Shown in pieces: positions 18,818 to 27,574 of a stretch of 64,000 nt of DNA (the stretch's first letter is position 1; the number at the start of each line of letters is the position of its first letter). The notes under the pieces are model-generated. The model was not told the origin of the DNA. It saw only the letters and a list, made by a program, of their open reading frames with translations, and did not search any database. A program made the translations under genes and the position numbers. The DNA is from Idiomarina fontislapidosi (GTDB taxonomy: Bacteria > Pseudomonadota > Gammaproteobacteria > Enterobacterales > Alteromonadaceae). The stretch is taken from positions 24,477-88,476 of the forward strand of contig NZ_QJST01000011.1 of the NCBI RefSeq assembly GCF_003226255.1. Direction: 5' to 3'.

Positions 18818-18850
18818 GTAAAGTTGCCGCTACTTTACCTTTACGTAAAG
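18818..18850. promoter_or_regulatory. Four CTTTAC/GTAAAG half-sites upstream of the bkd operon
   Basis: GTAAAG (18818-18823), CTTTAC (18833-18838), CTTTAC (18839-18844) and GTAAAG (18845-18850) lie in 33 bases. The last two form a perfect 12-bp palindrome; the first two, with one more base each, form a 7-bp inverted repeat with a 7-base spacer. On the minus strand TTGCAT and TAAAGT at 17-base spacing overlap it as a weak promoter candidate. A regulator such as LiuR (MerR family), known for branched-chain catabolism in this group, is possible but the motif match is from memory. Confidence 0.55.
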
Positions 18851-18862
18851 TGTCATGCAAAC

Positions 18863-18889
18863 AGCCCACGGGAGAATATCCAGTGGGCT
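18863..18889 (-). terminator. Possible terminator hairpin after astE
   Basis: AGCCCAC (18863-18869) pairs with GTGGGCT (18883-18889) around a 13-base loop, 45 bases beyond the astE stop. Only GTTTG follows on the minus strand, so intrinsic termination would be weak. Confidence 0.4.
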
Positions 18890-18934
18890 AAGTGTAAATG
18901 GAAACGAACAGTTTTAACAAATATTATGCGGAGA

Positions 18935-19969
18935 TTAGACCAGATCGAGTGAGTTTGTTGGTACTCGGATAACGGTCAACAAAGCGCGCTGCCCTAATGC
19001 CACCTGCGCATTAGGGAAAATAATATGTTCGCCATCGTGCTGTGCGTAGCGGTGTTCACCACCGTCAATTGCCAGTAAGTCACCTTTATCGAACGCAGTA
19101 AAGTTAGCTACGTCATCGGCGAAATTAAGTTCAAAATCTTCATGTTGACGATTGATCGTTTGTGCTTCGGCAAACATGAAGTGCTGCTCAGGGTCGAACG
19201 GTGGAAAGCTCAGTTCAGACTCTCCGACCAAACGACGCAAGGTATCTTCTGCGGCTTGAAAATCTGCACGATTGTTCTCGCCAAACTTTTTCACTTTACC
19301 CAACTCAACGGTAAATGCTTGAGCGCCAAAGGTATTGTAGGAAAAGTAAGAGAACGTTGTCGTCGATTGCTGGTTCAATAAAATTGTATCCACACCGCAG
19401 GCAAGCAGGAATTGCAGCTGCTCGCGATGGTACGGCTTGCCATCCGTAAACGGGTGGACCGCAAATTTTTCGCGCTGTGAATCACGAATCGCCGTGTGCA
19501 AATCATAGTGATAACGGCGACGCTCCCCCTTTGGAGCCGACTCATAAAAACGCTCGCAATAGCCTTCAATTTCTTTCGCACGCTCGCGTTCTTTGTTTTG
19601 TTTATCGCCTTGGCTATGCGCGCCGCTAAACAAACGGTTCATATTTTCTTCGACAAATCGCTGTTCAATATTAATTGAAGCTGGATTAGCAATTAAAAAA
19701 AGAACACGGTGAGCCACTGTCTGCTCACCCGAAATAATGTCTTGAATGATATCACTGCAAATCTCAATCGGCGCGGTTTCGTTACCGTGCACGGCACATG
19801 AAATAATAATATCTTTGTCGCCGGGTTGTTCCGGCTCGACTACCAGCACACCACTGTCCCAAACCGTCAAGCGCGTGCCGTTGTCTAATGTCTTATTAAA
19901 TTGCTCGGGGTAGCCCCATTCATGTTCTCGAGTCCAGTTAAGAAAATTGCTAAACACTTGGTCCACCAT
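18935..19969 (-). CDS. astE: Succinylglutamate desuccinylase
   Basis: AstE hydrolyses N-succinyl-glutamate to succinate and glutamate, the last step of the ammonia-producing arginine succinyltransferase pathway. The 344 residues (E. coli 322) have the M14-like zinc site: H61 and E64 in AVHGNETAP, H158 in YHYDLHTAIRD, and the catalytic E222 in TVELGKVKKFG. AGGAG precedes the ATG, inside the end of the DUF599 gene, from which astE is separated by a single base. No astA, astB, astC or astD is in the window, so the pathway genes are split or only this step is retained. Confidence 0.93.
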   Translation of the reverse strand: MVDQVFSNFLNWTREHEWGYPEQFNKTLDNGTRLTVWDSGVLVVEPEQPGDKDIIISCAVHGNETAPIEICSDIIQDIISGEQTVAHRVLFLIANPASINIEQRFVEENMNRLFSGAHSQGDKQNKERERAKEIEGYCERFYESAPKGERRRYHYDLHTAIRDSQREKFAVHPFTDGKPYHREQLQFLLACGVDTILLNQQSTTTFSYFSYNTFGAQAFTVELGKVKKFGENNRADFQAAEDTLRRLVGESELSFPPFDPEQHFMFAEAQTINRQHEDFELNFADDVANFTAFDKGDLLAIDGGEHRYAQHDGEHIIFPNAQVALGQRALLTVIRVPTNSLDLV

Positions 19970-19970
19970 C

Positions 19971-20690
19971 TTACTCCTTCACTTTTTTCCCGGGGACAAA
20001 CCCTTTTGTTGCTAGCAAATCACGTAACACCCGTGATTTATATTCGCGGCGGTACAACACCCATACGACGATCGCGCTCGATAACACCAGCATGATGGGA
20101 TGTAAAAACCACGACATATAAGCAAGCGCGAAATAATAGGTTCTGAGGCCTTTGTTGTATTCATGGCCCGATTGGTCGAGTACCTTCGCCGCATGACGAG
20201 CAAACTCTTCGCGCTCTTCTTCCGGGCGTTGATTTTGTTGGTAATTTACGCTTACACCCAGCAACACTGACACAAAGCCAAACTGCCGTATTGACCAGGT
20301 AAACTTAAAAAAGGCATAGATAAAAATAAGTGCTAATACCGCCAGTTTAAATTGCACCATATTGACGTGGGTAGCGGGCGTCAAAGGCAATTCGTTCAGC
20401 ACGTTCACGACCTGATCAGCGTGCGCCAGCACGGTGATCACACCGGCTAAAACTAAAATGGTTGAGGAAGCAAAAAAGGTGACAGTGCGTTCGACATTAC
20501 CAATCAATGACGCATCGGCAATTTGGTTATCCTTGTGCATCACGTTGCGCATCCAATCGATACGTAGCTCACACAAAATACTCGATAAGCAATGGGTGGT
20601 TCGTGCGCGTTTGCGTGCAAATAGAGAGTAGCCGACCCAGCAAGTAAAAAAGAACAGCAAAACAATGATGTCGATCACTGATAACAGCAT
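19971..20690 (-). CDS. DUF599 family membrane protein
   Basis: The 239-residue protein has about four hydrophobic segments (residues 3-22, about 70-90, 110-130 and 185-210) and the family-typical cytoplasmic stretch WMRNVMHKDNQIADASLIG after TM1. DUF599 proteins occur in bacteria and plants; function is unknown. It lies one base upstream of astE on the same strand, which implies co-expression. Confidence 0.8.
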   Translation of the reverse strand: MLLSVIDIIVLLFFFTCWVGYSLFARKRARTTHCLSSILCELRIDWMRNVMHKDNQIADASLIGNVERTVTFFASSTILVLAGVITVLAHADQVVNVLNELPLTPATHVNMVQFKLAVLALIFIYAFFKFTWSIRQFGFVSVLLGVSVNYQQNQRPEEEREEFARHAAKVLDQSGHEYNKGLRTYYFALAYMSWFLHPIMLVLSSAIVVWVLYRREYKSRVLRDLLATKGFVPGKKVKE

Positions 20691-20803
20691 AGCATCCCCA
20701 CGCCCGTTGATTGTGCCTACCTTAATGACCTTATGTTAACAGTTTATGACAATATTTATGAGCGCAATTTAAATTTACTCACGTTGATTGGAGTGACTGA
20801 CAT

Positions 20804-20832
20804 AAAAAAGCCGAGCGCTGAGGCTCGGCTTT
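20804..20832 (-). terminator. Terminator after the RND pump gene
   Basis: A 10-bp stem (20807-20816 with 20823-20832) with a six-base loop, followed on the minus strand by a U-run (20804-20809 is A-rich on plus). Confidence 0.9.
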
Positions 20833-20847
20833 CTAACAGGCACTGAT

Positions 20848-23800
20848 TTAGTAATCTTTCAGTGCTTCTTCGGTTGTTTCTTGTTTAGGCTCTGGCGGCT
20901 TTGCCAGCCCATACCAAGACAGCATGGTTTGCGTATTACGTTTTGCATCATCCAAGATGAGATACAGACATGGAATCAGCAACAGTGTAATAATCGTTGC
21001 GAAAATAATACCGAACGCCAAAGAGATAGCCATTGGGATCACGATCTTCGCCTGCAGTGACTTCTCTAACACGATTGGTAACAAGCCAAAGAACGTGGTG
21101 AGTGAAGTCAGTGTAATGGCTCGGAAACGACGACAGCCAGCGTCTAGCACCGCATGACGGAGCTGAGTACCCGCTTCTCGCGCACGGTTTACGTAATCCA
21201 CCATAACGAGGGAGTCGTTCACCACAACACCCGCTAAGGCGATAATACCGAACAAACTCAAGATACTCACTGGCATACCAAGAATCCAGTGACCCAGTAC
21301 GGCACCAATCACACCAAATGGAATCACTGACATAATGATCAATGGCTGGCTGTATGACCGCAATGGAACTGCCATCAGAGCATACACGGCGAACATCGCT
21401 ACAACACCGCCGACCGCCAGTGAACTGGTTGCTTCAGCTTCATCTTGCGTTGCACCTTGCAGGCCAAAGCCAACACTCGGGTGACGCTCTAAGATTTCCG
21501 GTAACTTCACATCGCGGATTTCTTGTACGACGCTCGAGGGTTCTACTTCATCTTTGTTAACCCGCGCTCTGACGTTAACTGAACGCTGACGATCGATACG
21601 TGTAATGGTGTCATAGCCTTTCGAGTACTCGATTTCGGCAAGTTCGGTAAAGGGTATCTCGCCGCCATCCGCTGTGCGTAACTTCATGTCCTGCAAGTTA
21701 CCCACCGACTGACGTTGCGATTCCGGATACCGCACCATGACTTTTATTTCTTCGTCACCGCGCTGGATACGCTGCGCTTCGGCGCCATAGAACGCATAAC
21801 GTACTTGCGTCGCTAGCTCGCCTAAGTCAATACCCATCGCCTCTGCAAGCGGCTTGGTTTTTAGCAAGATCTCGTCTTTGCCATCACCAAAAGTGTCTTC
21901 GATATCAAACACACCATCGTAGGTCGACATGACTTGCTTGAGCTCATCTGCTGCAGATTTCAGCTGGTCAAGATTCTGACCTGTTAGCTGAAACTCAATG
22001 TCGAAGCCGCTGCCACCACCGATACCACCTTGGAAGTTAACGGTACGAACCCCCGCCAACTCTGGCACGTTCTCGCGCCATTTATTGACAATCGCATAGC
22101 CGTCGATTTCACGCTCTTCACCTTTCTTGAGCTCTGCGAAGATAGTACCGCCCGTGTTGCCGTTCATCCAGATATTGGTATGACGAACAACCCCTGAACC
22201 TTCTTCATTAGCAATACTTTCATCGACGGTGTTGAGACCGTTCTCGACTGCTTTTAATACTTCAATGGTGCGTTCTTCCGAGGTGCCCGGCTGCATTTCA
22301 ATATTTGCCTGGATAAAGTCACTCGGAATGTCCGGGAAGAATACCCAACGCACGATACCGCCGTTAATCAGACCAATCATCAAAATCAACATACCGAAAA
22401 AGGTCGCTAATGTCGTGTAACGATAGTGCAAGCACTTTTTCAGGAACGGACGGTAATACCCTTGCACAAACCGTTGGATAGACGATGCAAAACGATTACG
22501 GAAACGTTGGAATGCATTCGGCTTCTCGGTGCCATCTTTTGAGTACTTCATATTGGCGATGTGCGCAGGCAATATCAGCTTAGACTCAATTAATGAGAAC
22601 ATAAGACACAGAATGACAACCCAGGCAATGGACTCCCAAATAGCGCCCATACCGCCATCAACCATCAGCATCGGTACAAAGGCAACCATGGTGGTCAGTA
22701 CACCAAAGGTCGCTGGCATCGCAACGCGCTTCGCGCCACGCACGACATTGTCTATCGATTTACCTTTTTCCTCGATCTCGGTATAGGCGCTCTCGCCTAT
22801 TACGATGGCGTCATCCACGACTATACCGAGCACTAATATGAAGCCGAATAACGAAATCATGTTAATCGATACATCGAACATCGGTAACGGCATCAGCGCG
22901 ATCGTGCCAAGGAAACACACGGGAATACCGATCATCACCCAAAAGGCTAAGCGCAATTGTAAGAACAGCGATAGCATCAGGAACACCAACAAACCACCCA
23001 TCCACATGTTATTTAACATGAGGTCAAGACGGCCTTGCAGGTAATATGATGAATCACCCCAATAGGCAACGTTCACTTCATCAGGCAGCGAGGCGTTTTT
23101 GCGATCCGCATAGTTTTTTACCACCTCAGCGATTTTAAGGTCGTTCTGATCGCCAACGGAGTTAACACGCACAAAGGTCGCTGGCTTGCCATCAAAACGC
23201 GTAAACGCTTCGGTCTCGACAAAACCATCGCTGACCTGAGCAATGTCGCCCAACGTCAATCGAGTGCCATCAGGACGGCTAATCAACACGATTTTTTCGA
23301 ATTCATCGCCTACGTAGGCTTGGTTATTTGCACGTAGCAAGATATCGCCGTTAGGGGTTTTAATTGAGCCACCCGCCACATCGAGTGAGGTACCACGTAC
23401 TGCATTAACAATTTGTTGAAAGCTTAAGCCGTAGCGCTCAAGGTCTTCTTGCGATATCTCTACCGCGATTTCATAGCCGCGTGCACCAACCACTTCAACT
23501 TTAGTAATACCACCAATTTGCTTGAGGTCGTCACGCACTTCTTTCGCGAGTTCTTTACGCTGACGCTCGGTGACATCACCGTAAACCGTCATCCAAATTA
23601 CGTCACGATTGGGGCGAACACGATAGATATTCGGCTTTTCAATTTGCTGTGGGAAGTTAGGGATGGCATCAACCAGCATTTTAACTTCATCCATCACGAC
23701 CTGAACATCGTAATCGGGCTCCACTTCAATCGTTACCGAGCCTAACCCCTCTTGCGAGCGTGATGTCATCTCTTCAACGCCATCGACATCTTCAAGCGCA

Positions 23801-24027
23801 TCTTCGATGAGCATGATAACGCCCTGCTCGACTTCCTGCGGCGCCGCGCCAGGGAAAGGTACCTGAATGCTAATCACATTGAGGGTAATTTCTGGGAACA
23901 TTTGCTTGCGAACGCTAAATATCGACATTACGCCCGCAACAACAATCAGGAATAACAGCAGGTTAGCGGCAACCGAGTTGCGCGCGAACCATGCGATAAT
24001 ACCTTTATTAGTATCTTCAGTACTCAT
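20848..24027 (-). CDS. RND efflux transporter permease (AcrB/HAE1-like)
   Basis: A proton-driven inner-membrane pump of about 1059 residues with 12 TM segments and two large periplasmic loops. The proton-relay acidic pair is present in LGIVVDDAIVIGE in TM4, and the second half repeats the pattern with ALAGVVVNDSLVMVDYVNRA. The start is set at the ATG 24027 rather than 24033, because AGAGG (24036-24040) is 8 bases from the former and only 2 from the latter. It follows its adaptor gene closely and ends at a good terminator. No outer-membrane TolC-type factor is nearby, so a shared one must be used. Substrates are unknown. Confidence 0.92.
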   Translation of the reverse strand: MSTEDTNKGIIAWFARNSVAANLLLFLIVVAGVMSIFSVRKQMFPEITLNVISIQVPFPGAAPQEVEQGVIMLIEDALEDVDGVEEMTSRSQEGLGSVTIEVEPDYDVQVVMDEVKMLVDAIPNFPQQIEKPNIYRVRPNRDVIWMTVYGDVTERQRKELAKEVRDDLKQIGGITKVEVVGARGYEIAVEISQEDLERYGLSFQQIVNAVRGTSLDVAGGSIKTPNGDILLRANNQAYVGDEFEKIVLISRPDGTRLTLGDIAQVSDGFVETEAFTRFDGKPATFVRVNSVGDQNDLKIAEVVKNYADRKNASLPDEVNVAYWGDSSYYLQGRLDLMLNNMWMGGLLVFLMLSLFLQLRLAFWVMIGIPVCFLGTIALMPLPMFDVSINMISLFGFILVLGIVVDDAIVIGESAYTEIEEKGKSIDNVVRGAKRVAMPATFGVLTTMVAFVPMLMVDGGMGAIWESIAWVVILCLMFSLIESKLILPAHIANMKYSKDGTEKPNAFQRFRNRFASSIQRFVQGYYRPFLKKCLHYRYTTLATFFGMLILMIGLINGGIVRWVFFPDIPSDFIQANIEMQPGTSEERTIEVLKAVENGLNTVDESIANEEGSGVVRHTNIWMNGNTGGTIFAELKKGEEREIDGYAIVNKWRENVPELAGVRTVNFQGGIGGGSGFDIEFQLTGQNLDQLKSAADELKQVMSTYDGVFDIEDTFGDGKDEILLKTKPLAEAMGIDLGELATQVRYAFYGAEAQRIQRGDEEIKVMVRYPESQRQSVGNLQDMKLRTADGGEIPFTELAEIEYSKGYDTITRIDRQRSVNVRARVNKDEVEPSSVVQEIRDVKLPEILERHPSVGFGLQGATQDEAEATSSLAVGGVVAMFAVYALMAVPLRSYSQPLIIMSVIPFGVIGAVLGHWILGMPVSILSLFGIIALAGVVVNDSLVMVDYVNRAREAGTQLRHAVLDAGCRRFRAITLTSLTTFFGLLPIVLEKSLQAKIVIPMAISLAFGIIFATIITLLLIPCLYLILDDAKRNTQTMLSWYGLAKPPEPKQETTEEALKDY

Positions 24028-24039
24028 TGTCATGACCTC

Positions 24040-25305
24040 TTAGCGGTTCGCATTGCTCGCAGTTTGCTCATCACCAGCTTCGCTGCTTTCTGATTCAGCA
24101 GACTGCTTGCTTTCGCCATTTTCTTGTTGTTTTTGTGCGGTCGATTCCATTTGCGACGGCAATGGGTCACCTTCAAGACGCACAGGCGTACCCGGAAGCG
24201 GATTGGCTAGCTGCGTCAACACCACTTTGTCGCCTCGCTCGAGACCCGAGCTAATAATGGAATCATTGCTCTGCGTGCGAATCACTTGCACTTTGCGTTG
24301 TTTGAGGACACGTTCGTCATCTACAACCCATACCGAGCTATTTTGGTTGATCGCGTAGGTGGGTACGCTCATGACATTCGAGACTGACTGACCTTCAATT
24401 TTGGCATCGACAAAGCGACCAAAACGCAACGGCGCGTTGTGGGTGTTGCCTTGAAGGTTATACGGATCGTTAATTTCGACAACGCCATACACTACACGAC
24501 TGTTCTCATCCAATACGCCTTCGGTGCGAACCAAACGCCCTTGCCAGTCGGTACTGATACCGTTGACCATAGATTGCAAGTAAACCTTTGGCTGCTTGCC
24601 TTCACTCGGCATTTCAAGATAGGTGGTATCTAAGTCACTCAACGGCAAACGAACTTCAGCCGTGCCGGTGCTGAACAACATCGCAATTTGGCTACCCGAG
24701 CCAACAAACTGACCCAAATCCGCTTGCTTAGAACGTAGGATAGCGTCGAACGGTGCACGGATAGTGGTGCGCTCTAAGTTGCGTTCTGCCATGGCTAAAT
24801 TCGCTTCTGCAGATTCAACCGCTGATAAGGCGCTGGCTAATTGTGGCTTACGCAAACCTAACGCAGGCGCATCGCCATCTTTAAACATCGCCCATTCTTC
24901 TTCGGCGACTCGTGCGCGTGCTTTTTCTTCCTCAAGTGCAGCCTGCGCTTGCAACAGCTGTGCTTGTGCTTGCTGCACCGCGACTTTGTAATCACTCGGG
25001 TCGATTTGTAACAACATGTCGCCCTTACTGAAAAAGCCACCCGCATTAAAGTTATCGGCAACTTCAATAATTTGACCATTAACCTCTGACAACAGCTGGG
25101 TACTGTGCTTTGGTCGCACGGTGCCCTGCGAGTCGACAATAAACGTCATGTTCTCGGGTTGGACTTGCTTCACCTCCACCATCGGTGCAGGTTTCATATT
25201 TTGCTTCTTCTCTGGGGGTTTACCTGACATCCCTGCTAGCACGGCCAGCGCGATAAACACAACGATAATCATCGGTGGGACAAGGGCTCTTTTCTTAATC
25301 TTCAT
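24040..25305 (-). CDS. RND efflux periplasmic adaptor (membrane fusion protein)
   Basis: The 421-residue adaptor joins the RND pump to an outer-membrane channel. It has an uncleaved-looking N-terminal anchor (about residues 9-28), a barrel-sandwich (lipoyl-like) half near 60-85 and a long alpha-helical hairpin of Gln/Ala/Glu-rich coiled coil near 115-180. The second lipoyl half begins at TTIRAPFDAILRSKQADLGQ, and a beta-barrel and membrane-proximal domain follow. The last 40 residues are low-complexity Gln/Glu/Ser. It is first in a two-gene operon, 6 to 12 bases before the pump start. Confidence 0.92.
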   Translation of the reverse strand: MKIKKRALVPPMIIVVFIALAVLAGMSGKPPEKKQNMKPAPMVEVKQVQPENMTFIVDSQGTVRPKHSTQLLSEVNGQIIEVADNFNAGGFFSKGDMLLQIDPSDYKVAVQQAQAQLLQAQAALEEEKARARVAEEEWAMFKDGDAPALGLRKPQLASALSAVESAEANLAMAERNLERTTIRAPFDAILRSKQADLGQFVGSGSQIAMLFSTGTAEVRLPLSDLDTTYLEMPSEGKQPKVYLQSMVNGISTDWQGRLVRTEGVLDENSRVVYGVVEINDPYNLQGNTHNAPLRFGRFVDAKIEGQSVSNVMSVPTYAINQNSSVWVVDDERVLKQRKVQVIRTQSNDSIISSGLERGDKVVLTQLANPLPGTPVRLEGDPLPSQMESTAQKQQENGESKQSAESESSEAGDEQTASNANR

Positions 25306-25455
25306 AATTGTCGCTCAGTCAATTGGTTAAGAATATTTTGTTATAGCCTTATTATCGCCGTAATAAATGTAAATTGTTAGCACAGATGTGTTGCTATTTA
25401 TGAGTTTCGGCCCCTAAGTTGTAACGGACTATTACAAACATCGGGGCAGCCCTTG

Positions 25456-27420
25456 TTACCCCTCGAGTAACCAACGTTCCGCCGCCTCAACGGCAGCCGG
25501 TTTCCCACTCAGTAACACCACGTCATCAACAGCCAATTCAATTTGATCGGTTAAATCAGTCACTTCGACATCATCGCGGCGTATTGCCTTAAGCTCGACA
25601 TTGCGTTGGCTCCAGTCCAAGTCTTCGACCGATTTACCCACTGCCCACGCATGCTGTGGCAGCGGTACTGCATGTAAGAACTGGAGTTTCTCAAGTCGCT
25701 CGGGGTCCATATCGGTATGCGAGCCGGGAAAGAAACCGTGCATGTCACCATAATGGTTGCGACGTTCTTGCTCTAAACGAGTCAGAATACGACGGATTGG
25801 CACACCTGAGCGATTCAATACATGTGAAATCAACATCAAACTCGCCTCAAGGGTGTCGGGTACGACCTGCGAGGCTCCCGCATCTTGTAATGCGGTTAAG
25901 CGACTATCATCGCGACTCCGAACCAAGATAAAGGCATCTTCGTTCATTGCTCGAATTTCTTTTAGAGTTTTTATCGCGTAATTATCATCGGCGTAACTAA
26001 TAATGATCAGCGGTGCGTGTTGCGCACCCACGGCGCGCAAAATATCGCGTTTCGCACTGTCACCAAAGTACACTTTAGCGCCCCCGGCCACAGCTTCTTG
26101 CACGCGCATCGGGTCATTATCGATAGCCACGTGTTTAATACCCTCAGCCTCTAAGAAGCGTGATACGGTTTGACCGACACGCCCGAAGCCACAAATCAGT
26201 GCTGGAGGGGCTTGTGGCTCATCCGAGGGATCCGTATGGATTCCCGAAGAGTCAGCCTCATCATGTGCGAGGAAAGCGACTAATGGCTGTAACTTCTGAA
26301 TCACTAACGGGGTCATCGCCATACTCAACACACCGACACCGATCAAGATCGAGCTAATTCTGGGCTCTAATAGGCCGTATGATGCCGCCAATGACACCAA
26401 TACAAAGCCAAACTCCCCCATCTGGAAAAGTGATACCGCACTCGCCCAGGCATCGCGGCGATGCTCACCCATTGCACGCGCGACCGCTTGAATTAAGGTG
26501 ATTTTAACCAGTGCCATGACCACCAAGGTGGCGACTATCCAGTGAAACTCAAACACCACCGCATGCAGTGATAGTTGCATGCCAACAGTTGTAAAGAATA
26601 AGCCCATCAGGATGTCACGAAACGGGCGAATATCCGCCTCGAGCTGGTGTTTATATTTACTCTCACCCAGCATCATGCCAGCGAGAAACGCGCCAAGCGC
26701 CATTGATAAACCAAACAAATGGGTCAAACCGCCCGCCACGAGCGCAACTAATAAGGTTGCTAAGACAAACAGCTCATCGGTGCGTTGGCGCGCAATTTCG
26801 CGGAACAGAAAAGGAAGCACCCACTTGCCTATCAGCATCAACACGGTGATGACCGCGGCGCCTTTGAGAAGCGCAAACAGTAAGCTATACACAATGTTCT
26901 CACTGCCTTGACCTGCCAGCAACGGGATCGCAATCAGCAATGGCACCACGGCGATATCTTGAAACAGCAACACCGCCACTGTCATTTGACCGCGTCGGGT
27001 TGCTGTTTGTGAACTCTCGCTTAATTGCTTAATCACCACGGCCGTTGACGACAGCGCCAACGCTCCTGCGACCGCAAGCGCCGCTGTTGAGCTGTCCAAC
27101 AACCAGAGTCCAAGCCCCATGAAGAGTGCAAGTGACACCAACACCTGAGCGGAGCCTAAACCAAATACCCAGCGCCGCATGGCTAACATTTTGGGTAAGG
27201 AGAACTCTAACCCCAAAGAGAAGAGCAACAACACAATGCCAAGTTCTGCGATCAGATGATACTCGTTCGGATCAGCGATCCACCCCATCACATCGGGTCC
27301 AGCAATCACACCAGCGGTTAAATACGCTAAAATTGCAGGTAATTTGATACGGCGAAACGCCCATACCAAGACAACGGCCACTGCGAGTAACATCAGTAGA
27401 CTGGCAAAAGTGCCGTACAT
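25456..27420 (-). CDS. CPA2-type K+/H+ antiporter with RCK domain (KefB/YbaL-like)
   Basis: The 654 residues contain an N-terminal Na_H_Exchanger membrane domain with about 12 TM segments (1-380; LPAILAYLTAGVIAGP near 27 and LLFSLGLEFSLPKM near 65 are typical). A TrkA_N/RCK domain follows with the Rossmann motif CGFGRVGQTVSRFLE near 405-420, then a TrkA_C domain (about 565-650). It probably exchanges K+ (or Na+) for H+ under nucleotide control. No KefF/KefG-type ancillary gene is adjacent, so glutathione-adduct gating as in KefB/C cannot be assumed; YbaL fits equally well. AAGGAGA lies 6-12 bases before the ATG. Divergent from the GGDEF gene. Confidence 0.9.
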   Translation of the reverse strand: MYGTFASLLMLLAVAVVLVWAFRRIKLPAILAYLTAGVIAGPDVMGWIADPNEYHLIAELGIVLLLFSLGLEFSLPKMLAMRRWVFGLGSAQVLVSLALFMGLGLWLLDSSTAALAVAGALALSSTAVVIKQLSESSQTATRRGQMTVAVLLFQDIAVVPLLIAIPLLAGQGSENIVYSLLFALLKGAAVITVLMLIGKWVLPFLFREIARQRTDELFVLATLLVALVAGGLTHLFGLSMALGAFLAGMMLGESKYKHQLEADIRPFRDILMGLFFTTVGMQLSLHAVVFEFHWIVATLVVMALVKITLIQAVARAMGEHRRDAWASAVSLFQMGEFGFVLVSLAASYGLLEPRISSILIGVGVLSMAMTPLVIQKLQPLVAFLAHDEADSSGIHTDPSDEPQAPPALICGFGRVGQTVSRFLEAEGIKHVAIDNDPMRVQEAVAGGAKVYFGDSAKRDILRAVGAQHAPLIIISYADDNYAIKTLKEIRAMNEDAFILVRSRDDSRLTALQDAGASQVVPDTLEASLMLISHVLNRSGVPIRRILTRLEQERRNHYGDMHGFFPGSHTDMDPERLEKLQFLHAVPLPQHAWAVGKSVEDLDWSQRNVELKAIRRDDVEVTDLTDQIELAVDDVVLLSGKPAAVEAAERWLLEG

Positions 27421-27525
27421 AGATATCTCCTTATTTGTGTGCGGATCCTGTCAAAATAATAACACTGTTTAGATGACAATCAGTTTACTGATTTAAGTTC
27501 TTGTTATCCGTTGATTTTTTATTTT

Positions 27526-27542
27526 TTGGCACAAGTCTTGCT
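27526..27542 (+). promoter_or_regulatory. Sigma-54 (RpoN) promoter of the GGDEF gene
   Basis: TTGGCAC, five bases, TTGCT. The -24 GG (27528-27529) and -12 GC (27540-27541) are exactly 10 bases apart, and the match to TGGCAC N5 TTGCW is complete. Transcription would start near 27553, giving a leader of about 22 bases before the ATG at 27575. TGTCA (27449-27453) and TGACA (27474-27478) upstream form a spaced inverted repeat at a distance suitable for an enhancer-binding protein. Confidence 0.75.
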
Positions 27543-27574
27543 TAATAAAACATTATTAAAAATAAAGTGTCGAC

